From the NCBI RefSeq assembly GCF_027568575.1, contig NZ_JANUVP010000007.1: a stretch of 64,000 bases of DNA. One strand, 5' to 3'. This stretch comes from Caldifermentibacillus hisashii. Its GTDB lineage: Bacteria > Bacillota > Bacilli > Bacillales > Caldibacillaceae. The notes below the pieces were generated by a model, which did no database searches, was not told the DNA's origin, and saw only the letters and a program-made list of their open reading frames with translations. Of the stretch, positions 34,584 through 44,304 are shown in pieces (the first letter of the stretch is position 1; the number at the start of each line of letters is the position of its first letter). The position numbers and the translations under genes were made by a program.

Positions 34584-37500
34584 GTGTTAGTTAGAGAAAT
34601 ATTTAAAAAAGACATTTTTCGCCCGATTAATGGGGTCGTACAAGCTGGACAACTTGATCACGATACAATTAAAAATGAATTGGAGGAATACGTTTTAACC
34701 GATGAAGTAACTGGCTACCTTCAAACGTTTTATGAAAACTATTTATCCGTATATAAAACACCTACAAAAGATATAGGCGTTTGGATATCAGGCTTCTTTG
34801 GTTCAGGTAAATCGCACTTATTAAAAATTCTATCATATTTACTGGATAATAAGGAAATTGACGGGAAAAAGCCTTATGAATATTTTTATGAGAAAACGGA
34901 TAATAAAAAATTGCTATCGATGATGGAGGAAGTGGCACAGAAAGAATCAGATGCTATTTTATTCAATATTGATTCATTATCTTCTTCCAGTTCGACAAAT
35001 AAGGAAAGAATCGTGGAGGTCTTTCTTCGCGTTTTTAACCGTCATTTGGGCTATTCTGACACATTATGGGTAGCTGACATGGAACGGCAATTAGATGAGA
35101 TAGGAAAATATCAAGAATTTAAAGATACCATTTTCCGACTTTATGAAACCAAATGGGAAGATTTTCGATTAAAAGCTGTTTTGCGGCGGAAAAAAATTGT
35201 CCAAGCATTAATTGAAATCGGATTGGATGAAGAAACGGCCAATAGTTTTTTTGAAATTAGTAAAAATACATTTAGCATTTCTTCAACGCAATTAGCACAA
35301 TTAATTGCGAACTACTGCAAAAGCCGTGGACCTGAATATAGAATTGTCTTTTTAGTTGACGAGGTTGGTCAATACATAGGGACTGACGGAAACCTCATGT
35401 TAAATTTACAAACAGTAGTAGAAGATATTGGAAGTGCAACAATGGGCCAAGCATGGGTCATTGTCACATCTCAAGAAAAAATAAAAGCGGCAGTTAATGT
35501 CCATAGCGAAAAAGATTTTTCCAAAATCCAAGGACGTTTTGCGACCCGAATTAATTTATCTAGTGCAAATACAGATGAAGTCATTAAAAGAAGACTTTTA
35601 GAAAAAACAGATACTGCAACAAAAACATTAAAAGCCACATATGAGCCAATCGAACAAATTGTAAAAAATCGTCTTTCATTTGATCCAAATTCAACGCAAT
35701 TTCGTTCCGGATACCGTTCTGCCGATGAATTTGTGTCACTTTATCCATTTGTACCATATCAAGTGGAACTTTTACAAGATGTATTCAACAAAATAAGGAT
35801 CCATGGTGAAGGCGGAACTAGTTTGGCACACGGGGAGCGTTCATTATTAAAAGCTTTTCAAGAAGCAGCAAAACTTAATTCGAATGAAGAAATCGGAAAT
35901 TTAGTAACATTAGCAGAGTTCTATCCTTCCATTCGAAGCTTTTTAGAAACGACAATTACCCAAACGATCACACGTGCGGAAGATCGTGCCAAAAATAATG
36001 AAGGATTGAAATTAGAAGATGTCGATGTTTTAAAAGTGCTTTATTTAATAAAAGGAATTGACAAAATAAAAGCTACACCAAGTAATATCGCCACTTTATT
36101 ATTAGGATCAATATATGATGACCATGATGACTACCATATAAAAGAGTCGTTAAACCGTCTAGAACAAGCCATGTTTATTGAAAAACATGCGGATGGTACA
36201 TATTCTTTCCTTTCCGATGAAGAACAAGAAATAAATAAGGAAATTCGAAATGTTGAAGTAAACCCTATAAAAATTAAGGATCAATTGGGTGACCTGTTTT
36301 TCACCAAGTTATACCCGAAACCGAAATTTGAATATCGGAAAGATACTCCTCCGTTTGATTACAATAAAAGATTTGATAACTATACAAAAGGGAATATGAC
36401 CAATGCATTAACATTGCAAGTATTTACTGTGGCAATGTCTGATATGGAAGCTGCTTTAAAGGCCAATTCCGGTCAGTTAGTGATTTGTTTGGATGAAGAA
36501 ATTGTGGCTGAAGCTGAAAGTGCCATTAAGTACTCTGAGCAAGTTCAAAAATATGTAAACTTTAAGCGGAATAGCAGTACAACAGAAACACAAAAGCGAA
36601 TTTTTGAAGCCAAGTTGTCTCAAGTAGATGATTTCGAGCAAAAAGCTGAGGAATTATTAAAAAAGGCAGCTGAGAAAGCCCGTTTCTTTATCCAAGGGCA
36701 AGAAAGATTTTTCAAAGGCTCATTTGAAAATAAAGTAAATAGTGCGTTTGAACTTTTGATCAAAAACACCTATAGCCGGCTGGATTATGTTGATGAACCT
36801 ATTCCTTTTAAAACACATAAAGAAGCTTGGCGAAAACTCGCAGAACACGGTATTGAAAATGATTTATTACAAATGACCGGTAATCGCAGGGCTTATGAAG
36901 AAATGAAGGACTACTTTGAAGAAATTGCCCGTTGGCATGAAAAACCGTCATTAAAATCTGTGATTGATAAGTTTCAGGCTGTACCATACGGTTGGAGTGA
37001 ATATGACATAATCGGGCTTATATTGGCTTTAATGAATGCCGGCAAAGTAAAACTTTCCATTGGAGATGAGCTGTTTACACCTGAACAGTCGAATTTTTAT
37101 GATCGTTTGGCACGTATTTCAGAACGGGAAAGAATTCGTGTTATTCCCGAAATTGAAGTGGATCCGAAAGTAAAACGAGAATTTATTTCCATTATAAGAG
37201 AATTTTTTGGCGATCGAGACTTTGGTGAAACGTATCAAGACTTTGCAAACGTCATTGTCAAAGAATTAACTGAACGTTTTGCCGCTCCGCTAGAGGAAAT
37301 CAATAAAAAACGTAGAGAACAAAAATTGTATGAATTCCCATATCCGGGAGAAAGAGAAATTAATGCTCTTTCAATGGGTATTAATCAAATTTTACAAATC
37401 CGTGATCCGGAGCAAATGGTTAATGCGTTCATCAATACAGAAGACGATTTGGAATCTTGGTTAGAATCGATAGAAAAATTAAATGGTTTCTATAATAAAA

Positions 37501-38156
37501 CGCCAATCACCATATTTGATGATACGGTAGATGTATTAGACCGTTTACAAAAGGATTTAACGATCATCCAAGACAATGATGTACTTCTTATTAAAAAACA
37601 AATTACGGATATTTTAACAAATCCGAATCCTTATCGGGATATACATAAATTACCACAATTAACGAGTCAATTAGATTCTAAAATAAATGAGATTGTAAAT
37701 GAACAGCGACAAGCGATAAACATACAAGTTGAAAAACTTGAAAAGAAATTAAATGAGACAAAGGAATATTATCTGGAAATACCTGCAATCGTTGATTATA
37801 TTGACACGGAAATGCAAAAGTTTAACAGGCTGAAAAGCAATCTTGAACATGAAAAAAGTTTAGTCATTATACGTGTGTTATTACAAGATCTTACGGAATT
37901 GACCAATAAGGTTGAAAATCAGGCAAAACAATTAGAAGTCGAATACAGGAAACCGCCGATTGATAATCCGTCTGACGAGCCAACAACCGTTATCCGGGAA
38001 AAACAAAGCAAAAAATTAAACGCTAATGAACTGTACCGTCTGTTTTTCAATGGGCGGAAGAAAATTGAAACACAACAAGATTTAGATCATGCACTTCAAG
38101 AATTACGGAAAGCTTTATTACGTGAGTTAAAAGATTATACGTTAGAAATTGAATAA
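34584..38156 (+). CDS. brxC: BREX P-loop ATPase BrxC
   Basis: A 1190-residue ATPase of the BrxC/PglY (DUF499-like) family. Walker A is GFFGSGKSH at residues about 70-78 and Walker B is VFLVDEVGQYIG near 255. A long helical C-terminus with coiled coils covers about 1020-1120. BrxC is an essential AAA+ core protein in BREX, probably acting on DNA with the methyltransferase. The GTG start follows GGGGGAG. Length is normal for BrxC. A hairpin separates it from pglX. Confidence 0.95.
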   Translation: MLVREIFKKDIFRPINGVVQAGQLDHDTIKNELEEYVLTDEVTGYLQTFYENYLSVYKTPTKDIGVWISGFFGSGKSHLLKILSYLLDNKEIDGKKPYEYFYEKTDNKKLLSMMEEVAQKESDAILFNIDSLSSSSSTNKERIVEVFLRVFNRHLGYSDTLWVADMERQLDEIGKYQEFKDTIFRLYETKWEDFRLKAVLRRKKIVQALIEIGLDEETANSFFEISKNTFSISSTQLAQLIANYCKSRGPEYRIVFLVDEVGQYIGTDGNLMLNLQTVVEDIGSATMGQAWVIVTSQEKIKAAVNVHSEKDFSKIQGRFATRINLSSANTDEVIKRRLLEKTDTATKTLKATYEPIEQIVKNRLSFDPNSTQFRSGYRSADEFVSLYPFVPYQVELLQDVFNKIRIHGEGGTSLAHGERSLLKAFQEAAKLNSNEEIGNLVTLAEFYPSIRSFLETTITQTITRAEDRAKNNEGLKLEDVDVLKVLYLIKGIDKIKATPSNIATLLLGSIYDDHDDYHIKESLNRLEQAMFIEKHADGTYSFLSDEEQEINKEIRNVEVNPIKIKDQLGDLFFTKLYPKPKFEYRKDTPPFDYNKRFDNYTKGNMTNALTLQVFTVAMSDMEAALKANSGQLVICLDEEIVAEAESAIKYSEQVQKYVNFKRNSSTTETQKRIFEAKLSQVDDFEQKAEELLKKAAEKARFFIQGQERFFKGSFENKVNSAFELLIKNTYSRLDYVDEPIPFKTHKEAWRKLAEHGIENDLLQMTGNRRAYEEMKDYFEEIARWHEKPSLKSVIDKFQAVPYGWSEYDIIGLILALMNAGKVKLSIGDELFTPEQSNFYDRLARISERERIRVIPEIEVDPKVKREFISIIREFFGDRDFGETYQDFANVIVKELTERFAAPLEEINKKRREQKLYEFPYPGEREINALSMGINQILQIRDPEQMVNAFINTEDDLESWLESIEKLNGFYNKTPITIFDDTVDVLDRLQKDLTIIQDNDVLLIKKQITDILTNPNPYRDIHKLPQLTSQLDSKINEIVNEQRQAINIQVEKLEKKLNETKEYYLEIPAIVDYIDTEMQKFNRLKSNLEHEKSLVIIRVLLQDLTELTNKVENQAKQLEVEYRKPPIDNPSDEPTTVIREKQSKKLNANELYRLFFNGRKKIETQQDLDHALQELRKALLRELKDYTLEIE

Positions 38157-38181
38157 GGGAGAGGGAATTGCCCCTCTCCTT
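38156..38181 (+). other. Hairpin between brxC and pglX
   Basis: GGAGAGGG (38158-38165) pairs with CCCTCTCC (38172-38179), with no real T-run after it. It is the first of three such hairpins in the operon's wider gaps. It may lower read-through or stabilise one side of the message. Confidence 0.6.
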
Positions 38182-38207
38182 ATAAAACAAGATGGGAGGT
38201 CGGAGCG

Positions 38208-41200
38208 ATGGTTATGCATAAAACAGAGCTAAAAAACTTTGCCATTTCTGCACGGAGAGAATTAATTGAAAAAGTTGCATTGCGTGCCAAGCTTTTTGGA
38301 ATTGATGAAAAACAAGGTTTAAAAATAGAAGAACAGTTCGGACAATTGATAGTAAATGGAGAAACCTATCCATTAAATTGGAGATTTGCATTTCAGTCTC
38401 TTGCAAAACAACTTGAGATAAAAGGATATGATCAGCTAATTGAAGAAGTGGCATATACATGGTTTAACCGTATAATTGCTATTCGTTATATGGAAGTTCA
38501 TGGATATCTTCCGGAACGAGTCAATGTTCTGTCAAGCAGTACCGGAAAAGTCGAGCCGGATATTCTTACAGAATTTGAATCGATGGATTTGGACGTTGAT
38601 AAAGATCAAATCAAAAGATTAATACGAGAAGGCGATACGGAACAAGCATATCGTAAATTATTCATTGCACAATGCAATGCTTTACATAATATATTGCCAT
38701 TCCTATTTGAAAAGATTAATGACTATACTGAATTACTACTTCCAGACTATTTATTAGACAGTGAATCGATCATAAGCCAATTGGTGAAAAATGATGCATT
38801 AACGGAAAGCTTTCAAGAAGTAGAAGTCATTGGCTGGTTGTATCAGTACTATAACACGGAACCGAAAGAAAAAGTATTTGCAAATCTAAAGAAAAACAAG
38901 AAAATTGAGAAATACGATATTCCTGCGGCAACTCAACTTTTCACACCAAAATGGATTGTTCAATACATGGTCGAAAACTCACTTGGTCAACTGTGGTTAG
39001 AAGCCAATCCAAATTCTCCGTTAAGGGAAAAAATGCGTTATTATATTGAACCTGCTGAACAAGAGGAAGATGTAAAACAAAAACTAGAGGAGATTAGATA
39101 TAAGAATGTTAATTTAGAAGAAATTACGATTATTGATCCATGTTGCGGTTCAGGGCATATTCTTGTGTATGCATTTGAGTTACTTTATCAAATGTATGAA
39201 GAAGCAGGGTATCCAAGTGGAGATATTCCCCAATTAATATTAGAAAAGAATTTATATGGACTTGATATTGATGACCGAGCTGCACAATTGGCATCTTTTT
39301 CATTAATGATGAAAGCACGTGAGAAATCTAGAAGGATTTTTAGAAAAAAAATACAGTTAAATATTCTTTCGATTGAAGAGTCTAATCATTTAGACAAAGA
39401 GGAAATTGCTCAGTTAATTGGGGAAAACGATAATGAAAGAATCGAATTACGTTCTATAATTGAAACTTTTATTGATGCTAAGATCTATGGATCTATGTTA
39501 CAACCACAACAATATTGTTATCAAAAATATTTAAATAGAATTCAAAAAATTAATGATGAACAATTATCATTAGAAATGCTAAATGTTTTTGAACATTTAG
39601 AAACACTAAAAAAACTCTTTGAACTAGGGAAAATTTTAGCCTCGGAATATAACGTTGTAATTACAAATCCACCTTATATGGGTGCCAGAGGTATGAATAA
39701 TTTACTAAGAAAATTCCTTGAAAAAAATTTTAATAATGCAAAGAACGATACTTTTTCTGTATTTATTGAACGGTGTATTCAATTTTCGAAAACAAACGGT
39801 TTTGTTTCAATGATTACAATGGAATCTTGGATGTTTTTAAGCAAATATGACAATTTAAGAAAAGAAATACTAGAACAAACATTTATTGATAAAGCTATAC
39901 ATATGCCATATGAAGGTAAAGGTAAAACAAGTTTAGGTATAAATTTTGGGACAGTTTCATTTATACTAAGGAAATTATATATAAATGAATATGAAGGTAC
40001 TTATCAAAGTATACGTTATTTTGAAATAGACGAAGATGGGGTACCATTAAAATTTCCTAATATTAACGAAAGATTTAATGTTGTTAGTCAAGAAAAATTC
40101 AATATTATTCAAGGTTCACCAATAACGTACTGGATGAGTAGCAATACAAGAAAAGTTTTTAAAGAGAATGACACGTTAGATAAGTATATTGAGATTACAG
40201 GGAGTCAACACATTACTGCTAATAATGAAAAATATTTAAGATATCACTGGGAAGTTAATAAAAATGATATTGGAAAACGATGGGTTTCTTATGCAAAGGG
40301 AGGAGACTTTCGTAGATGGTTCGGAAATAATGAATTGGTTGTAGATTGGAGTGATGAAGCGAAAAATTTCTATAAAAATAATAAAACCTCTAATCTCTTA
40401 GCAGAACAATATAGATTTAGAAAAGGAATTACTTGGACAGCTACAACTAATGGCAAGTTTTCATCTAGGCTATTAGAAGATAAAGGTTTGTTTGACAAGA
40501 AAGGTCCGGCCCTATTCCCGTTATTGGAAGATGATCAAAATTATCTATTGGGTTATTTAAACTCTAAACCTGTTGCTGAATTTTTAGATATGTTTAGTGG
40601 AACTTCGGATTATCAAAATATTGATATTAAACGTCTGCCTTATTTAAATGTAAGTGCTAATTTAAAAAATAAGGTTAATAAAATTGTAGAAGAAAATTTA
40701 AATATATCAATGAATGATTGGAATTCTAATGAAACTTCAATCGATTTTCAAAAACATCCGTTCATGGATTATAAATATGAATGCTATCTATCAAACATTT
40801 TTAAGGAGTACAAAATAAATAAAGAGAAGCAATTCAGCAAATTAAAGACTAATGAAGAAGAATTAAATGATATATTTATACAACTATTTGGGTTACAGGA
40901 TGAAGTTTCAGCGGAAGTTCCAAATGAAGAAGTTACTGTTGATAAACCAGAAAGACTACGTGATACTAAGTCATTTTTGTCTTACTTTATAGGATGTGTT
41001 ATGGGACGTTATTCATTAGATGTTGAAGGATTGGCTTTTGCTGGTGGTGATTGGGATGAATCTAAGTATAAAACCTTTAAACCAAATAAATATGGTTTGA
41101 TTTTGTTAACGGATGAGTATTATTTTGAAGATGATATTATTGCCCGTTTACGTGAATTTTTATCGGTGACTTTTGGTGAAGAAACTGTGGAGGAAAATCT

Positions 41201-41675
41201 CCAATGGTTGGCGGAATCGCTTGAAATGAAGCGAAATGAAACTGCTGAGGAGCGGTTGCGCCGGTATTTCTTGGATGAGTTTTTTAAAGATCATTGCCAA
41301 GTATATCAAAAACGGCCGATTTATTGGCTTGTTGATTCCGGTAAACAGAAGGGACTAAGGACATTAATTTATATGCATCGGTACCAGCCGGATACGATGG
41401 CAACCATTCGTTTTGAACATTTGCAAGAAATTCAAACAAAATACAATAATGAAATTGATGCGGTAAATTTACGAATAACCAATCCGAATTTGAGTGCTAC
41501 GGAAAAACGGGAATTGGAAAAAAGGAGAGAACGTTTTCAAAAACGGTTAGAAGAGCTGCTTGAGTTTGATAAAAAACTGGCCGAATATGCAAATGCCCAA
41601 ATAGTGATCGATTTGGATGACGGAGTTAAAGTGAATTACGCTAAATTTGAAAAAGTATTAGCCAAGATTAAATAA
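38208..41675 (+). CDS. pglX: BREX adenine-specific methyltransferase PglX (BrxX)
   Basis: A 1155-residue N6-adenine methyltransferase that marks host DNA and is required for exclusion in BREX. SAM motif DPCCGSGHIL lies near residues 309-318 and the catalytic TNPPYMGAR near 486-494. A target-recognition region follows (about 600-900), with a conserved C-terminal domain (KPIYWLVDSG-like RPIYWLVDSG, RYQPDTMATIR). The ATG follows GGGAGG, and a second ATG two codons later is possible. The middle (39.4-40.9 kb) is noticeably more A+T-rich than its flanks, consistent with recombination of the recognition domain. Confidence 0.95.
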   Translation: MVMHKTELKNFAISARRELIEKVALRAKLFGIDEKQGLKIEEQFGQLIVNGETYPLNWRFAFQSLAKQLEIKGYDQLIEEVAYTWFNRIIAIRYMEVHGYLPERVNVLSSSTGKVEPDILTEFESMDLDVDKDQIKRLIREGDTEQAYRKLFIAQCNALHNILPFLFEKINDYTELLLPDYLLDSESIISQLVKNDALTESFQEVEVIGWLYQYYNTEPKEKVFANLKKNKKIEKYDIPAATQLFTPKWIVQYMVENSLGQLWLEANPNSPLREKMRYYIEPAEQEEDVKQKLEEIRYKNVNLEEITIIDPCCGSGHILVYAFELLYQMYEEAGYPSGDIPQLILEKNLYGLDIDDRAAQLASFSLMMKAREKSRRIFRKKIQLNILSIEESNHLDKEEIAQLIGENDNERIELRSIIETFIDAKIYGSMLQPQQYCYQKYLNRIQKINDEQLSLEMLNVFEHLETLKKLFELGKILASEYNVVITNPPYMGARGMNNLLRKFLEKNFNNAKNDTFSVFIERCIQFSKTNGFVSMITMESWMFLSKYDNLRKEILEQTFIDKAIHMPYEGKGKTSLGINFGTVSFILRKLYINEYEGTYQSIRYFEIDEDGVPLKFPNINERFNVVSQEKFNIIQGSPITYWMSSNTRKVFKENDTLDKYIEITGSQHITANNEKYLRYHWEVNKNDIGKRWVSYAKGGDFRRWFGNNELVVDWSDEAKNFYKNNKTSNLLAEQYRFRKGITWTATTNGKFSSRLLEDKGLFDKKGPALFPLLEDDQNYLLGYLNSKPVAEFLDMFSGTSDYQNIDIKRLPYLNVSANLKNKVNKIVEENLNISMNDWNSNETSIDFQKHPFMDYKYECYLSNIFKEYKINKEKQFSKLKTNEEELNDIFIQLFGLQDEVSAEVPNEEVTVDKPERLRDTKSFLSYFIGCVMGRYSLDVEGLAFAGGDWDESKYKTFKPNKYGLILLTDEYYFEDDIIARLREFLSVTFGEETVEENLQWLAESLEMKRNETAEERLRRYFLDEFFKDHCQVYQKRPIYWLVDSGKQKGLRTLIYMHRYQPDTMATIRFEHLQEIQTKYNNEIDAVNLRITNPNLSATEKRELEKRRERFQKRLEELLEFDKKLAEYANAQIVIDLDDGVKVNYAKFEKVLAKIK

Positions 41676-41686
41676 CGGATATAATT

Positions 41687-41720
41687 GGAGGGAAGGGGAT
41701 TCTCTTTCCTTCCTTTTATT
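41687..41720 (+). other. Hairpin between pglX and pglZ
   Basis: GGAGGGAA (41687-41694) pairs with TTCCTTCC (41707-41714) with one wobble pair, followed by TTTTATT. It is terminator-like but lies within the operon. Confidence 0.6.
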
Positions 41721-41736
41721 AAAAGAGGTGAAATCA

Positions 41737-44244
41737 ATGGACGTTATCGAATTGCTGAGAGAACGGATACGAGAAGAAAAGGAAAAAAAATCTCGAGCGA
41801 TTGTATTTTGGTATGATTCTGATCAACAAGAAACAATAATTTCCATTCAGGAAGCACTTAAAGATGAAGATATCATCGTTCGCGAAGTGACGAAAAATAA
41901 TTTCTTTAAATTAAAAATTGATATTGAAGTGGAAAATCCAAAAAAATCCTTTCTGTTGTATGCACCTTTCCCCAGACCAAAAGATGAGGAAAACTATTTG
42001 CTGGATATTTTATTATATGGTTCGGAATTTAAAGCTGATCAAATAGCCATTTGGTCAGAACAATTGGGAATTGAGGATGTTATTTTACGTCCGATTGTTC
42101 AGAAATATCCTGCGTTTTTTAAAAGTAATGAGAGAGTAAATAAATTAAAAAAGATTGTACCTTTCAAACCAAGGGAAGAAGAATTGGAAATCGGCATGTT
42201 AGCTGTTTTGACCAATACATTAATCGGCAATCTTTCGACCATCACCCGAAATTTGCTTTGTGCGGGGTTAGATAAAGAACAAAATGAATTATATAAACGC
42301 ATATCAAAGTTTTTTTCAATCGAACGCATGTGGGAGCTATTTGAGCAACATTTCGGATTGCATCATTTGAAAGAAAAAGACAATTTAAATGACTTACTCG
42401 GCAACTTATTGTTTCAACATTTTTCAAGGGATGCTCTTTTTGAAATCGAACATTTGTCAAATAAGTATTCTTCCACACGGTCGAATATTTGTGCTTTATT
42501 AATCGATGATTGGATGCGGGGAACGAATGAAGAAAAAGAAATTTTGGACTCTTATATTCGTACGACAGAAAGCACTTGGCAATTACAACATTATTTACAA
42601 GAAAAAACGGCTGAAGAAATAGAAAAAGTGACTACATTCCCGATTATCGATGCGATACTAATTGAAAAAGTACGGAATGAATTGCTATACAAAACTACTG
42701 ATTTAACGGCTTGGAAAGAGAGAATTACATTTAGACAAAAGACATACTGGGGGAGTAAAGAAAAATTTTCCGGCTTATATACATGTCTGTATCATGCAGT
42801 CAAATTAACCGAATATAAAACGAATTTAAAGCAATATGACAGTCATGAAGACTTGTACGGACAGTATGTTCATTCCTTGCATTATATCGATCAAGCATAC
42901 CGTCAATTCATGCATGCTTATTCCAATTTATTACAACGAGATTTTATTGATTCGCTTGAAGACAAATTGACAAATTGGTATGAAAATATCTATTTACGAA
43001 AACTAGCGGATGAAACAAACTATTATTTGGAAAATGAACAAAAAACGAGAATCCCGCTTCAAAGAAGATTTTTCAGAACAAATGTTCAGCCTATTTTGGA
43101 AAAAGAGCCGACGAAAGTTTTTGTTATCATATCGGATGCGCTTCGATACGAGGCCGGTTACGAATTATGTCAGCAACTGAACCAACTGGAGTATGGGGAA
43201 GCAAGTATTTCACCATTATTTGCGAGCTTGCCGTCCTATACACAACTCGGTATGGCATCGTTATTACCGTTTAAACAGTTAGCGATGGATGAATCGAAAA
43301 CCATTTATGCAGACGGCATATCTTCCTTAGGAATTGCAAATAGAATCAAAATTTTACAAAATGCACATAAAGATGCTATTGCATATCGTTGGGATGAATT
43401 TGATCAATGGACACAAACAGAAGCAGATACACATTTTAAAGGGAAACGATTGATTTACATTTACCATGATGTTATTGATGCTGTCGGTGATTCAAGGAAG
43501 TCCGAACGGGATACATATGATGCGGTAGGAAAAGCAATTAAAGAGCTTAAAATGACTGTGGAACGTTTATCACGTCTGCAAGCCAAACGAATCTTCATTA
43601 CTGCAGACCACGGATTTTTATTCCAATATCCGAAAATCGAAGCTGATGTAAAAATAGAACCTGTCAAAGGAACCATCTATGATAGTAACCGGCGTTTTGC
43701 AATTGGTAAAAATTTGAGTGTTCCGTATGGTGCAATAAAACTGCAGGAAAAAGATACCCCTTTAAAAGATGTAGAAGTAGTCATTGCCAAGGGGTTGAAT
43801 CGGTTCAGCGGCGGCGGAGGTTCTCAATTTGTGCATGGAGGCGCAATGCCTCAGGAAGTCATTGTTCCTCTAATTGAATACCGTCGTACAGAAAAGGCGG
43901 AACCGGTAGAAGTAAGTGTCGCCATGCTTGATAAGGTTATCACAAACTATCGTTTTACAGTAAGCTTTTACCAAGAACAAAGTATATCCAGTGATGCACT
44001 ACCTCGTCAAATAAAGGCAGCATTTTACCTAGGAAATGAACGAATTTCAAATGAAGTAACGATTTCATTCGATATGGTTGGTGCAAATCATGAACGAACC
44101 AAACAAGTTATGTTTACTTTGATGGAAAAATATTATGCAATGGGTGAATTTTGTACATTAAGACTTGAAACCGTCAATGACAAAAAAACTGAACCTTACA
44201 AAGAAGAAACGTTTATAATTAAAATGTATGAAGCTTTGTATTAA
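41737..44244 (+). CDS. pglZ: BREX alkaline-phosphatase-domain protein PglZ
   Basis: A protein of about 835 residues. ATG 41737 is preferred over GTG 41728 because AGAGGTG lies at 41725-41731. The PglZ domain carries alkaline-phosphatase-superfamily metal motifs: VIISDALRYEAGYE near 463-476 and FITADHGFLF near 620-629. It is a core BREX component, shared with the original Pgl system, and related proteins show phosphodiesterase/nuclease activity. The N-terminal half is helical. Length is normal. A strong hairpin follows before the helicase gene. Confidence 0.95.
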   Translation: MDVIELLRERIREEKEKKSRAIVFWYDSDQQETIISIQEALKDEDIIVREVTKNNFFKLKIDIEVENPKKSFLLYAPFPRPKDEENYLLDILLYGSEFKADQIAIWSEQLGIEDVILRPIVQKYPAFFKSNERVNKLKKIVPFKPREEELEIGMLAVLTNTLIGNLSTITRNLLCAGLDKEQNELYKRISKFFSIERMWELFEQHFGLHHLKEKDNLNDLLGNLLFQHFSRDALFEIEHLSNKYSSTRSNICALLIDDWMRGTNEEKEILDSYIRTTESTWQLQHYLQEKTAEEIEKVTTFPIIDAILIEKVRNELLYKTTDLTAWKERITFRQKTYWGSKEKFSGLYTCLYHAVKLTEYKTNLKQYDSHEDLYGQYVHSLHYIDQAYRQFMHAYSNLLQRDFIDSLEDKLTNWYENIYLRKLADETNYYLENEQKTRIPLQRRFFRTNVQPILEKEPTKVFVIISDALRYEAGYELCQQLNQLEYGEASISPLFASLPSYTQLGMASLLPFKQLAMDESKTIYADGISSLGIANRIKILQNAHKDAIAYRWDEFDQWTQTEADTHFKGKRLIYIYHDVIDAVGDSRKSERDTYDAVGKAIKELKMTVERLSRLQAKRIFITADHGFLFQYPKIEADVKIEPVKGTIYDSNRRFAIGKNLSVPYGAIKLQEKDTPLKDVEVVIAKGLNRFSGGGGSQFVHGGAMPQEVIVPLIEYRRTEKAEPVEVSVAMLDKVITNYRFTVSFYQEQSISSDALPRQIKAAFYLGNERISNEVTISFDMVGANHERTKQVMFTLMEKYYAMGEFCTLRLETVNDKKTEPYKEETFIIKMYEALY

Positions 44245-44250
44245 AAAGTA

Positions 44251-44281
44251 AACCTGCCATAATTGTATGCTATGGCAGGTT
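44251..44281 (+). other. Hairpin between pglZ and the helicase gene
   Basis: A perfect 11-bp stem, AACCTGCCATA (44251-44261) with TATGGCAGGTT (44271-44281), and only a short TTTG after it. Confidence 0.65.
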
Positions 44282-44304
44282 TTGCATAATATGGGGGATT
44301 ACTA

